Source: Dermatophagoides farinae (taxonomy: Eukaryota > Arthropoda > Arachnida > Sarcoptiformes > Pyroglyphidae). From it: DNA of 64,000 nt. A program made the translations under genes and the position numbers. Below the pieces are notes generated by a model. The model was not told the origin of the DNA. It saw only the letters and a list, made by a program, of their open reading frames with translations, and made no database searches. How positions within the stretch are numbered: the stretch's first letter is position 1; each line of letters starts with the position of its first letter. Shown one piece after another: positions 24,701-37,844 of this stretch. The stretch lies in the NCBI RefSeq assembly GCF_024713945.1, contig NC_134684.1:3267001-3331000 (forward strand). Direction: 5' to 3'.

Positions 24701-27700
24701 TGGTAACCAGTAAATTATGTTTAGCTTTATTGAAACAAATGAATCAATCATTCGATAATATGATCAAATTGAATGGCATACAAGCTATACCATTTCTACA
24801 GGTTCTTACCATACTTACGGATTTTAATTATACCGAATCTGACCAGAAAGAATTTGCCATCATTTTCAATCAAATTATGAAAAAATTATTAGATCATTTA
24901 TTGGCTAAATCATCAAATGATTCAATAATAAATGTTTCGGAATCAGCTTCAACAACAAATGATACGACAGCAAGTCCATCACATATTAAATTACGTTGCC
25001 ATAATAAATCCATCTCTCAATACAAAGATCGTATTGAACATATAGCAGAAAATGAAATCCATCTATTAACGATGCGATTATTCAATATATTTTTATCATA
25101 TTTTAAACGTTTCCCAACAATTACATGGCAAACATTTTTATCCAAAGATTTACCGATAAATGAAAGTTTCCGACAATTGATACCATCATCACAATCTGGA
25201 CAAATGAAATCTTCTTTCGTAACATTCAATGAAGAAAGTATTAAAGCTTCCACTTTGACAACGGCTAACACAACTTCCATACATCAAAGCCTATTGTTAG
25301 CGGCTGCACAATTGATACAATCCAATACCAATGTGTTGGATTACTGTTATACAATGTTACATCATCTATTGAAACATTATTGGCGACAAATGGCTATTCA
25401 ATCTGAATCAAGTGGAACAGATTCAATGGATAATAAAACTACGACAAAATCTCAAGGATATGATCGATTGATAATTGAATATAATTCGAAGAAAAGTATC
25501 CATATGCGGGATGATCGATTATTGAATTCAATGTTTATACCTACAGATTTAAGACCATTTTTTACCATATTACCTGAAATTGTTCAACCATCATCACCAT
25601 CACCATCCACTGCATCTAATCAGCAGCAACAAAATTCACAACAAGCTCAAGATACATCCGGTGTTGTTGTTGTGAATAATTTTACGAATTCAAGTATTAA
25701 TCTTTCAAATACTTGTACGGCAATCAATTCATTTGTATTTGCAAACCGTGCATTTGATCATTATTCAGAATTATTAACAGAAATGTCTTTACGAATGCCA
25801 TATCAATTAAAAAAATTGATATCATTCCTCAATGCTCAACAACAGCAACAACTACAAACCAAAAATGATGATAACAAAGACAAAGATTCAACAGTTGATA
25901 AAGAATCATCATCATCACAGCCATCGAAACCGATCATACCAATTGATTTTAATGTATCATGGATTGAAACATTATGTGAATATATGATGTTGCCATCAGT
26001 AACACCTTATATTCGAAAACAAGTACGAAAACTCTTGTCCAATCTATGCGGTTCAAAAGAACGTTATCGTCAAGTACGTGATTATTATGCCATCAAAACA
26101 AATCTACGTGCTGTACGACGTATTATTGTCATGCATTTTTTCGATCATTCATCATCAAATAATTCAAATCAAATGAAAATTAAATTACAAGATTTAGGTA
26201 TCACTGAAGAAGATCTTGATGATGAAGAACAATTAGATGAATTGATTCGTATAATAATTGCAACGGTCATTCAAAATGATGACAATAAAGCCAATACAAT
26301 GATGATGACAATGATGTCATCTGATCAACATCGTCTATTGAATCTTCCTTATGCACAATTAATCAATCTGGTCGAATATCTGAAAGCTTGTCTGGATATT
26401 GCATCTACACGTGTACACAATTGGCAACGGCTTTGTCGTCATGAAATTCGTATCATACCATTTTTGTTTCGAATTTCATTCCTATTCGGTGAAGGAATTT
26501 CTTCAATCATATTGCAATTATTAAGCTTAGCATTATTCTCATCATCGGATAGCAAGAGCAGAAAACCAGAAGAGAAAAATCTGACCAACAATCTTATTTC
26601 CATTGGTAATCGTATTCATTCTAATTCTAATCATTTGTTGAAACTAATTTATTATTTTTTGACAGATAATAAAACAGATGACAATGTTAAAGATTCAGGA
26701 AAATCTTCTACATCACATGGTAATCATCAATCATTCATATGTTGTTATGTATTTGTCGTATTGGATCGTCAAATACTTTCACATTTTATTCGTTTCTTTT
26801 TGCTGGAATCAAATTCAACACAACAACGTTGGGCTACTCATTCATTACTTTATATGTTCTATGAATCGCTACAGCCCATTCATCAGGAACAATTTCTTTC
26901 CTTATTTTGGCAATTATGGCCAAGTATTGCTTGTTATGGAAAACGTGCTTCTCAATTCGTCGATCTATTGGGCTATTTCACATTGTCTATATCAAAGTTA
27001 CATCAATCATCTAGTTCAACACGTTTGCAAACAAACAAAGAACGTTCATATGCCGATTCTGCTATTGGTTTGCTTCGTTATCAAAATCAAGTTCTAGCTC
27101 GGCATCCGAATTCAAATATTTATAATTCATTACAATCATTATTGGATCTAAATGGTTATTATCTGGAAACGGAACCATGTCTTGTTTGTAATAATCCTGA
27201 AGTGGATTTTGTAGCCGTCAAACTTTCAGCAATGAAATTAGATTCCAGATTTACGATCAATACACAGATTGTCAAATTGAATGGTGCGCATACTATATCG
27301 AAAATTGCTGTGAAAATTTCTGAATTGAAAAAATCAAAAATGGTTAAAACTTTATGCATCTATTATAATAATCGTTGTGTGCAATCCGTGGTAGAATTGA
27401 AGAATAAGAATACTGTCTGGTATAAGGCTAAACAGATAACGTTGGCACCATCTCAATCTGAAGTTAAAATTGAATTTACACTACCAATTGTTGCTTGTAA
27501 CCTGATGATTGAATATAGTGATTTCTATGAACAATCACATCTATCCACTGAAACATTACAATGTCCACGTTGTTCATCGGTTGTATTGGCCAATCCGGGT
27601 GTTTGTACAAATTGTGGTGAAAATGTATTTCAATGTCATAAATGTCGTGCTATCAATTATGATGAAAAAGATCCGTTCCTCTGTAATTCTTGTGGTTTTT

Positions 27701-30700
27701 GCAAATATGCCAAGTTTGATTATGTACTTACTGCAAGATTCACAGCATCGGCTGTCGAAGCTATTGAGAATGAAGAAGATCGAGCAAAAGCTGTACAGAC
27801 CATCAACACGTTGTTGGATAAAGCGGATAGATTATATAAAATAATTCTATCAATACGGCCAACATTAGAAAATCTATTGTTATTTTCACAAGATTATCAT
27901 AGTACCTTATATGGTAGTGATGGTAGCGGTATGGATGGAGCTAATTATGGTGGCGTTGGAAATGTGGCTTTATCTTCGTTACAAACATCTGCCATTGGAT
28001 CATCCACATCGGTAACTAGTTCATCATCATCATCGGTTTTGGTCAATCGATATATTCATCAATTAGCATCACGTTATAGTAATGATTGTCGTGTACATTT
28101 TGAAGAACTGTCTAAAATTGTACAAAAAATTCTATACACACGAAAAGAATTGGTGGATTATGATAATCGACAAAATGATAATCGCCATAATTTAGATGAT
28201 ATTAAACGACTTTTGCATGAACATCGCAATCAACAAAATGATATGATCACAAGAACATTTGGCGGTTCAACCACATCCTTGTCATCAACATCATCATCCA
28301 CATTGGTTGATATGTCTATGGCTGCTATATCAACATCGACCACATGTAAAAAACAACAGGGTAAACAAATTCTGCCAATAGATGAACATTATCAAGGTGT
28401 TGAAACGAAAAAGAAACGCTTATCAAATGAAGATGATGAAACTTTACCAATGGATTTTAAATCAGGTCGTTGTTATGGATGTGCAAGTGCTACAATTGAA
28501 CATTGTATCATCTTACTTAAAGCTCTCGTACATAATTCACGATATAAGACCATTCTTGGTTCATCAAATTTATTCCGTGAATTAATCGATTATAATCTTC
28601 GTATTGGTACTCCATCATTTCGTGCAAAAGTTCGTGCATTGTTATGCCTATTGATAAAAGATGATTTGGAAATTACTGAAGAATTTAACAATCTATTGCT
28701 TGAAAAAATTGGTTCCGTATTGCAAACACGATTCATGACTACATTTGATTTTGGTTCCATACGTCATGAAATGTCATTATTGGCCACATCGTTTGAAAAT
28801 GAAGATAATTGCTGGGAACAACGCTTACGATGTGTTATGAAATTGTTTCTATTATCGTTACAGAATAAATCACCTGCCGTACTAGAGGCAATTACATTGC
28901 CTTGTCTTCGTATACTATACGGTTTGATTGTAAAACCAGCATTAAATGATCAGAAAAAATCCGATCAATCAAAAGCAATACAATCATCCGCTAATACAGT
29001 GGAACAATTAGCATCCGTACAATCACCATCTTCATCATGTTGCAAAAATTTGAAACCAACACGTATTCCATTTGAATCATTGAATGTCAAAGTTTCAGTT
29101 GATCTTTATCATTGGATTTCATCTGATTCTCAGACAGCATCATTTCCAGCATGGCAACAACGAAATATGAAAATACCACCGCATACAAATGAAACAATTA
29201 ATGATCCAGTAATGATAGCTCAATATAATGAATATCTTCAGAAAAAATATTTTGCTCGCTGGTTATATCTACATCAAACTGGGCAGATTCGTGATCTTAA
29301 ATCTGAATGTTTTATCGTACGTATTGCAAGTTCAACATGGATTCAAGAAGTATTATTCAATCCAACATCAAAAGCATTACGAATCGCATGTCGACAATTA
29401 TTGATGGCCCTGTTTGAACGTTTAACAAGTAAACGACGTATATTGATCGATTTGTTTACATCATTCTTGGATGATCTTTGTCAAGTTGGTGGAGAAATTG
29501 GTCTGGAATTTTATGATTTATTCAGATCAATAGTTTTCAGTGAATTTAGTGCCAAAACAATTAATATTGCAAAAAATAACCATTGGCGATATTATTTAAC
29601 ATTCTGTGGTTTGCTTCAACATCTCGGTCAATTAATATCAACCGAAATTGATCGTCTTAAACAGTTGGAAGAATCAACATTGAGTTCGGATTTTTCACAA
29701 GGTTCAGCTTTACGACAATTAGTTGAATTGATGCAATTATTTATGCGTGATGAACGTATTCGTCGTGTACATAAATCATCAATGGTTGGTTTTGTTTTGG
29801 ATGGTTATCTTTCCTTACGGAAATTGATTGTACAACGAACAAAAATGATCGATGAAACACAGGCTGCTTTGTTGGAATTATTAGAATTACTCACGACTGG
29901 AACCAGAGCTGAAACAATAAATTTTATGAAAGTCTGCATAGAATCAGTGAAAAAATGTTCTCTTCAAGATTTGAGAACACCGGTTTTCATATTCGAACGT
30001 CTTTGTTCAATTATACATCCAGAAGAAAAAGATGCAGATGAATTTTTCATTTCGTTGGAAAAAGATCCACAACAAGAAGATTTCCTACAAGGCCGAATGT
30101 TAGGTAATCCATATAGTTCGAAAGATTCTGGCATGGGACCGCTAATGCGTGATATAAAGAATAAAATCTGTCAAGAATGTGAATTGGTTTCATTGTTGGA
30201 AGATGATTCTGGTCTGGAATTGTTGGTCAACAATAAAATCATATCATTGGATTTACCGGTTAAAGAAGTTTATAAGAAAATTGTTTGTGCTGATGCACAA
30301 GGTGCACAACAACAACAGCAACAACAAGCAAGTGGACATTCATGGGCCGGAGGAACTTTCAATCTCGGTTCAGATATTTCAATTATTGATACGCTTACTG
30401 GTAATGCCTTGCAGTTGGGCTCAAATCTTGCCGCTGCTCCTGGATCTGGTAATTTGGCTACTCAATCAATCAATGTGGCTGGACCAACAATGAAAATAAT
30501 CTATCGTATACGTGGTTTGATGGGTGATGCTACAGAAGAATTTATTGAAAATTTATCCAACAAAGAATCTGTCGTTAAAGATGATGAAAAAATGTTTGAA
30601 TTGGCCAATATAATGTCTCAATCAAATGGCCTTAGTGTAATGCTTGAACGACTTCAAGCAATACAAGAGATTAATAATCGTAGTCGAAGCCTGTTGTTTG

Positions 30701-32957
30701 TACTTTTGAAATTATTTGGCTATTGTGTCCGTGTTATCTCAAATCGACGTACATTGATTGAACCAGAATTAAATGCCATAAGTATTATGTTGGGAATTTT
30801 ACGATTATTCCTAAAGAATCCTCATGCTGATCTTTTGACATTACCATCAGCACCTGGCGAACCATCATATTTTGAACAGCTATTAGCCATAATGGAAACA
30901 TTATTGGCTGAAGCAAGTAAAGAAAAACCAGATGTATTTGATCTATTTAATCGTGAAACCTGTGGTACATCCAATGATATACAGATGCTTTTAAATTCCG
31001 TATCATCACCTGATTCAATCATATTCAATAGTAATGTTGCCTCTTTGAATAATCGAATTTTACGTGTTATCACTTTTCTATCCATTGGTCATCCGGAAAA
31101 AATGTCAACTTTGATCAATAATTTCCGGCCTTATTTTGAATTCGATGATTATGATACACAGAATTTACCAGTTGCCAATGCCGATCATTGGTATGAACTT
31201 TTCTGTTCACTTGTTTCGGCTATTGAACGTAATCATAATGGTGCACGATTGAAAGATCGTATGAATGAAGAAAGATTTGTTTCGATGGCCATCGAATATC
31301 TTGTTCGTAATGCACCGTCTATGAAAAGTTTTGTTCTTCTTAATTCAGAAGAATGGAAAGAATTTACGTCAAGACCAGCGTTGAAATATGTACTTAAAAT
31401 GTTAACCGGTATGTGTCGTGGACATGAACGAACTCAAATGTTGATCACAAAAGAAGGTGTACCAATCATTCATGCATTGGAACAAGTGCTCTCGGATTCA
31501 CATATGGCAACTTTGGCCGAACATCTTATGGATGCATTGAAAGAAAATCCATCGGTTGAAGCTAAAATTCAAGAGATTCGATTGAAAACGAAAGAAGAAA
31601 AGAAACGTATTGCAATGGCTGTTCGTGAAAAACAACTTGGTGAATTAGGAATGAAAGCTAATGATAAGGGACAAGTTATGGCCGATTCTGATTTATTGAA
31701 AAAAATGGAAGGTGAATTAAAAGAAGAAAAAGGTCTTGTATGTTCAATTTGTCGTGAAGGCTATGCATATCAACCGCAAAAAGTTCTAGCCATCTATACA
31801 TTTACAAAACGTTGTAATGCTGAAGAATATGAAGAGCGAAAACCACGTAAAACGATTGGTAAGTTGAATTGATTGATTTAATGTTTCTTACAATCTTGAC
31901 ATTGTTAATTTCAATTCCAAATTTAGGTTATACTACCGTAACGCATTTTAATATTGTACATGTCGAATGTCATATGGATGCTGTACGGCATGCACGTACT
32001 CGAGATGAATGGCAATCAGCATCATTACATAATGCCAATACACGTTGTAATGGTTTATTACCGTTATGGGGCCCAAATGTTTGTGAATCGTTATTCGCTC
32101 ATGCACTATCTCGACATAATAGCTATCTACAGGAGGCTGTTGGTCAACGTGATTTTGTCGGTACAAATTCATTCTTGGGCACTGTTCATGATTTGAAATT
32201 ATTATTACTTCGATTTGCCAATACACGAACATTTTCGGAAGAGACCGGTGGTGGTGGTGCACAATCTAATCTATATCTAACGCCTTATCTAATGCATACT
32301 GCGTTATATGTAATGAATACGACAAAAATAACCGATCGCGAACGTACAGCATTCGAAGAATTATTTATGCAACAATCTACATCGAAATTATTGGAAAGTT
32401 GTTTCCAGATAGAAAGTCCATTCTTTTATTCAACTATGGTCATGTTGTTACATTCACCATCATTTTGGCAACAAAATCGTTTCTATTTTCTTCATCGTCT
32501 TATTCTTTGTTCATTGATTCGAAGTTTGCCAAATGATTCACGAGATGTCGAAACAATTTCAACGATGGAATTGCCCGAATATTCAACAATAAAACCGGCA
32601 TTAATGTTTTTTGCAATGATCAATCTATTCTACACTGTCATGTTCAAGGTAATTTTTTTCTATTTATGTTAATATTCCATTCTAATGATCTGGTTTTATT
32701 TTTTTTTCTATATTACTGTTAACCAGTCGTTGGAAAACAAAGCTGATGATGATTGGTCACAATCATTGATAGATTATATACGACATAATGATCAATCATT
32801 AATGGAATCAGCCGATCGTATGTTGGATACATTTGAAAATGATATTCTACCATCAACATCATTCGGTGAATATTGTGATGCAGCTGATTTATTACGTGGA
32901 ATGAATGCCATTGTGGATCCAGATGAATTTCTCAAGGATACTTTAAGATTATCATAA
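12721..32957 (+). CDS. UBR4: E3 ubiquitin-protein ligase UBR4 / purity of essence (poe)
   Basis: UBR4 is a giant N-degron-pathway E3 ligase of the cytoplasm and nucleus. Exons 12721-13130, 13208-13305, 13382-31858, 31927-32648 and 32727-32957 keep phase and give about 6,645 residues, longer than the roughly 5,200-5,300 I recall for human and fly. From the N-terminus: helical repeat region; UBR box near 2159-2232 ([20 protein letters not shown], then CDCGAKEDSSC); propeller-like region; beta-sandwich near 2909-3040 (EFGGSDVLEVYN, IEVFGRTVWV); two acidic tracts near 3580-3710, ending in a UIM-like helix; zinc-ribbon-like Cys cluster near 4890-4950 (CPRCSSVV, CTNCGE, CNSCGFC); and the C-terminal hemiRING/UZI module from about 6286 (CSICREGYAYQPQKVL, GYTTVTHFNIVH, NANTRCNGLLPLWGP). 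Extra length comes largely from Ser/Asn/Gln/Asp-rich inserts. All hallmark domains are present, so it is probably functional. Confidence 0.96.
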
Positions 32958-35558
32958 AATGGCTAAACATTTAAACAGTACACATCTTTTCATAAAATCA
33001 TAATCAAATGTATAATTTTCACATTATTCTTTTCAATGAATTCAATTACACACATTCATTTGAAACTCAAAAAGCAGAAGCAGCAGCACGGTCAATCTAA
33101 TCACATCATTTAAATTTTTTGTATTATATAAAACAAGAATTCTTATGCAATTCATCAAATATGAATATGAATATAGCCAAATCAGCAGCAGCAGCAACAA
33201 CAGCCATTTTGTTTTTTTCTCTCTGAAACAAAATTTGATTTTTTCTTGTTTTTTTTCTTCTTCTCATCTTACCAACTTTATTCTTTTCTTTCAAATAAAA
33301 CAAACAAGTGATTCTGTTGATTAATTGATTGATTTATATATGTCACTAGCTTTGTATGGCTAAATAAATGATTATATCTTTTCAAATGAATGAAATGTCA
33401 ATTTTGGAAAAAAAAAATTTTTTCCATATCTCGATATATATGTAATATATACGCTCAGGCATGACAATAGTATTCGTTTGTAATATTTGGTTTTTATTTA
33501 TATCTGGAATGTGGATTTATTTTATTATTTATACTATTGCAATCAATCAAATGATAATAACATAATAGTAATAATAATAATGATCAAAATCAATGAGCTA
33601 AACATGGTAACCGGGTTGATGTTAACTTTTTATTGATTATTACGATGATATTGTTTTCGATAATGGTTGCCATGGGTGGTGGTTTGCCAACATTGCCAAC
33701 GATGATAACGACACCTGAAATTTTCAAAATGTTTTTTTTTTTGTTTGTTTATTATAACCATCATTTTGTGTTTTATTGTAGAAAAAAAAATCAAATCGAT
33801 TGAATGAATCATCCAATATGGATGCATTGAATTTGCAATGACGACAATGCAGATGATGATGATGATGATGATGATGGTGAAAAACATTCGAAATGAGGAC
33901 AACATTCTAGGCTGTCAATTTTTTTTTTCGTTTAGTCATTGTTGATTGTCATTAGATAATTTAGTACGAAAAAAATACTAACAAAACAATTTCGTTGTAA
34001 TGTGGATGGACAGAACCAAAAATGAATAAAAAACTCTTTTCCACCAATTCTTGACGAATACAATATGATTACCAATTATATTATATATGGGGGACATGCG
34101 AATATCGATATATTCCGTATTGACCTAGATTTCTTCAATCGTTTTCATTATATTTGATTGCTATTTCCTGCATCGATAATCATGTCAATGTTATGGTTTA
34201 TTTTAGGATCTATATGTATGTATGCTTTAATCGGATTTAATCATTATGGGCTATAGACTTGGGTCTAAAAACATTGCTGCACGCAATGACCATAATTGGT
34301 TATTATAACATGATTAAAATTGACATAAGTAACAAATATTCTTGCACGAGGATCTGGTGACTTAAATTTTTTCTCTAATATCAATGAATGATGATGATTC
34401 AACCATTCATTCATTCATTTGTCATTTTTTTCAGTGGTTCCAAAATAATTTATCATGCATGAAATCATTGTTTTTAACTTGAGAAAAGGGCAAAACCTTG
34501 AATTTATTATCATGTTATTAATAGCAATGACTTTGATGATTGTTTCACGTGCAATGCAATTGATTACGTGCACGATGAATGAATGAATGAATAGTGCCTG
34601 ATGATTTCATCTTTTGATGTTAATATGGACAATCTTATCAATAAGATAAGAAAGCAATCAACTAACGTGTCATCCGTGTTTGTTAATAGGATTTCATCAA
34701 ACCCACTCAATGTTAATGATGATGATGTATTATAATGCTTAATATTAAATACTGATTGCAAATTAAACATTTCCGGTGATTATTCACAGTTTTCAATGTT
34801 ATACTATTTGATTGAATTAAATCAATCAACTAATGCATGAAGAAATTCAACACAGGTTAACATTAACATTAACTAACGCTATATCGCACACAATGGTAGA
34901 GGGTGTGGTTCACATCATTATTACTAATAGCTTATGGTTCTTGTTTTCTTAAAACATTCAACATTCTGGTTGGATAACGTCAGGTTTGTTGTTCACAACA
35001 ACCAACAACAACAACTCCTCATGATGATGTTTGTCCAATACATTCACATTAAACCTTGGAAAACGATGTATGTAGAATGATGTTTATAATAATGATAATA
35101 ATCATCATCATCATGTATAATGGTAGTAGTATACACATTCCTCAATAGAAATTTATATATCCAAATCAAAAAATAAAAGAGTCGACTACATTGAAAGAGT
35201 CGTCGCCATAGTTTAGCCTGTTGGGCTGGTTTTGATTCATGGTTGGTTTTTTTTTTTTTTTTTTTTTTTGATTTCATTGGTTCTGATGTTAGTCATTCAT
35301 TCGATCGAATGAGACTCTACTACATGGTTAAATTATTTAATAACAAACGATTCATATTCGATATATTGTTGTTTCGAGCACATTTTCAATCATTAAGTAA
35401 ACATCATTTCAGCCATAATTAAACGTCCACCAACCATACACCGTATTACAACCATCGTCTTTTTTGTTGGATTGTGATTATATATTCGAAATCCACACCC
35501 ATTTTATTGTTAATATTTTTCGGTAATCAACAACGAAAATCAAAAAAAAAGAACAAAA
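32958..35558. other. UBR4 3' UTR and gene-free AT-rich spacer
   Basis: Polyadenylation signals AATAAA at 33294-33299 and 33363-33368 follow the UBR4 stop and probably end its transcript. Beyond them are (AGC)n-like runs near 33185, a (GAT)n tract near 33853-33875 and long poly-T near 35250-35270. I found no gene, tRNA or recognisable transposon here. Confidence 0.6.
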
Positions 35559-35732
35559 ATGCCTTTCACCTGTACGGATATTTGTAAAATAATTTTGGCA
35601 ATCATATTTCCACCAATCGGTGTATTTTTGGAACGAGGATGTGGTGCCGATCTTATTATCAACATTGCCCTCACCATTCTGGGTTTTATACCCGGAATCA
35701 TCCACGCCCTTTATATTATATTTAAATATTAA
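35559..35732 (+). CDS. Pmp3/UPF0057-family membrane peptide, copy 1
   Basis: This is a 57-residue proteolipid of the Pmp3/UPF0057 (stress-induced hydrophobic peptide) family. Members sit in the plasma membrane with two helices and affect membrane potential and salt tolerance in yeast and plants. The sequence MPFTCTDICKIILAIIFPPI, then GVFLERGCGADLIINI and LTILGFIPGIIHALYII, shows the family hallmarks: PP between the helices, the conserved G-C and the IPGIIHA motif. The length matches the family and the gene is intronless in the coding part. A close paralogue lies 1.3 kb downstream on the same strand. Confidence 0.93.
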   Translation: MPFTCTDICKIILAIIFPPIGVFLERGCGADLIINIALTILGFIPGIIHALYIIFKY

Positions 35733-36462
35733 CACATTCAAAATGAAGTGAAGATGAGAAAAAAATGAATTCCGTTAGCTATTCAATCATCGATTGATTC
35801 GCCTTGAACATCGTTATCATCATTTTGATTTTGAAAAAAAAATCCGTCAAAAAAATTCAATTCAATTCATTTTTCTTTTCTTTCTTTATTTTCCATCATC
35901 GATCGCCACAATGTAATCAAAAAAAAAAATTCAATGTGTTCACTTTCAATTAAATTCTTGCTGTTATTTTATCTTTTTCTGGTTTTTGTTATTCATCATC
36001 AAAATGTATAGAAAAAAAAATACAATAAAAATCGTCATAACAAATAAATGTTCGAATTGAAATTTTCTTTTTCAGATCACATCTATTGCCATCTGTCGAG
36101 TATTTTTGACAGCATACCATTTTTTGGGTTTCAAAAAAAAAAAAAAAATTTTCGAAGTATTTAAATCTTTCAAAGTAGAAATTAGAACAAATGAAAATGA
36201 AACGGACAAATTTCTTTTCTTGAAAAAAAAGTCATTCGGTTGATTTGTTTTTCCATTTTTTTTCAAAGCATTATTGCAAAAGAAAAAAACAACTTTGTAA
36301 ATCTTTGCAATTGCCTTTTTTTTACCTGTATACCCAAAAAAAAAATATAGTCCTTCAATAACAGCAACAACAACAATTGTGTTTTAAATCATCTGATTCA
36401 AGGTAATATCTGTCTATTGAAAGTGAAATTACACAAAAAAAAATTATCTTCAATCATATTTG

Positions 36463-36496
<34 letters not shown>

Positions 36497-36863
36497 TGCG
36501 ACAATCAAACAAATATAAAAAAATTTCTCAAATCATTGAAATTGAAAGTTAAAACGAGCACTTAGAGACTGTTATATTGTTGCATCGATATTATCATCAT
36601 CATCATCCCCATCATTCAATTGTCGGTGAAAAAAGGAGGATTTCTGGTTTGTGTATCGACTCATAACTGCATATTACCGTTTTTTAATCGAATCGTTTCT
36701 TTTTGGGCGTCGTTAATCCATCCATACATCGATCAATAAAGGTCTATTTAATATAAGTAGATTCGTTTCATCCATTCATTTGTTATCCATCGACTATTTG
36801 GATCACATATTACAAGATTTTGTTGTTTGTTTTTTTACCAAATTTTTACCAAAATACGAAACA
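35733..36863. other. Spacer between the two Pmp3 genes
   Basis: This AT-rich region has poly-A runs and a long (GT)n tract at about 36463-36492. No coding sequence is convincing. Unlike the carboxypeptidase pair, the flanks of the two Pmp3 genes are not visibly similar, so this duplication is old. Confidence 0.6.
36463..36492. repeat. (GT)n microsatellite
   Basis: This is an uninterrupted GT dinucleotide run of about 15 units in the spacer between the two Pmp3 genes. Confidence 0.9.
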
Positions 36864-37037
36864 ATGCCGTTCACTTGTTCCGATATCTGTAAAATTATTC
36901 TGGCCATTATTTTACCACCATTGGGTGTTCTATTTGAACGTGGATGTTCGGCCGATCTTATCATCAATATTGCATTAACTATTCTTGGTTATATACCAGG
37001 TATCATACATGCATTGTATATCATTTGCATATATTAG
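36864..37037 (+). CDS. Pmp3/UPF0057-family membrane peptide, copy 2
   Basis: This second 57-residue Pmp3 family peptide has the same length and topology as copy 1. It keeps MPFTCSDICKIILAII, PPLGVLFERGC and LGYIPGIIHALYII, and ends CIY instead of FKY. The two proteins differ at about ten positions, while the DNA has diverged more at silent sites, which suggests purifying selection. A TATA-like stretch (atataag) lies about 110 bp before the start. The two genes share strand and may be co-regulated, but no shared promoter element is obvious. Confidence 0.93.
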   Translation: MPFTCSDICKIILAIILPPLGVLFERGCSADLIINIALTILGYIPGIIHALYIICIY

Positions 37038-37844
37038 CCTTTATGCCAATTCTATAGAATTTTCTGAATAAAAAAAAAATTTTTATTATTATTGTTTGTT
37101 TGTTGTTTTCTTATTTGAATTCGAAATCGAGAAACTTTTTTTTCTTTTTTGATTCAATATCAACCAGATGGCGCATTCGTGATGAGATTGGTTGGCTTTC
37201 TAGTATTTTCTTAACGGCGACTGATGGTAAACAGATAATTTTTTTTTTCGTTGCTTTTGATTTCGATATAGCTTCTGACAAATAATAAAAAAAATATCGA
37301 TTGGCAACAGTTTTTTTTTGGCTGTCATCGAAACTGTTGACGAATAATTTGTTTCTTAATTTTGTCTACAAAATACAATCTTCAAACAACCGTTTCTTGA
37401 GTTATAATACCGGTAGTTTTTTTTTATTCATTGATTCTAATCATCATCATCATCACATTTATAGTGATAACAATAGTGTATCGTCAATGACAATATAACT
37501 AAACCATAACCATATTGGATTAAATATCATCATCATATACAAAGGTTATCATTAAGTTTGTTTTTTTTATATATCGATATTGTTTTCATATTCTATATCT
37601 ATTTGTAGTGATTGTCATAAAGTTATTATCACTCATAATTGATATCGATTTACCAATCATTTATTTGATTCGATTTTAAACATTGTCATTATATTGGTAG
37701 GTGTTTCTTCATAACATAATATTCGATTCAAACTGTTTCTCGTATGTCGTTGCTAATTTTTTTTTCTTGATTTCTTTCCCATTCGATGCTGTGGATCAGA
37801 TTCATATCCTTGAATATAATTGATTGAATTTCAATCATTCAACC
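37038..37844. other. Spacer upstream of the CUB-like/LDLa receptor gene
   Basis: The region has poly-T runs and short open frames of low complexity, plus a (CAT)n tract near 37441-37457. No gene is supported. Confidence 0.5.

Noticed and set aside
13382-31858. Many long open frames on both strands inside UBR4
   Set aside because: They are out-of-frame or antisense translations of one conserved coding block and show no domains of their own.
32958-35558. Possible tRNA genes in the long spacer
   Set aside because: No cloverleaf with A and B box promoter motifs could be found by eye on either strand.
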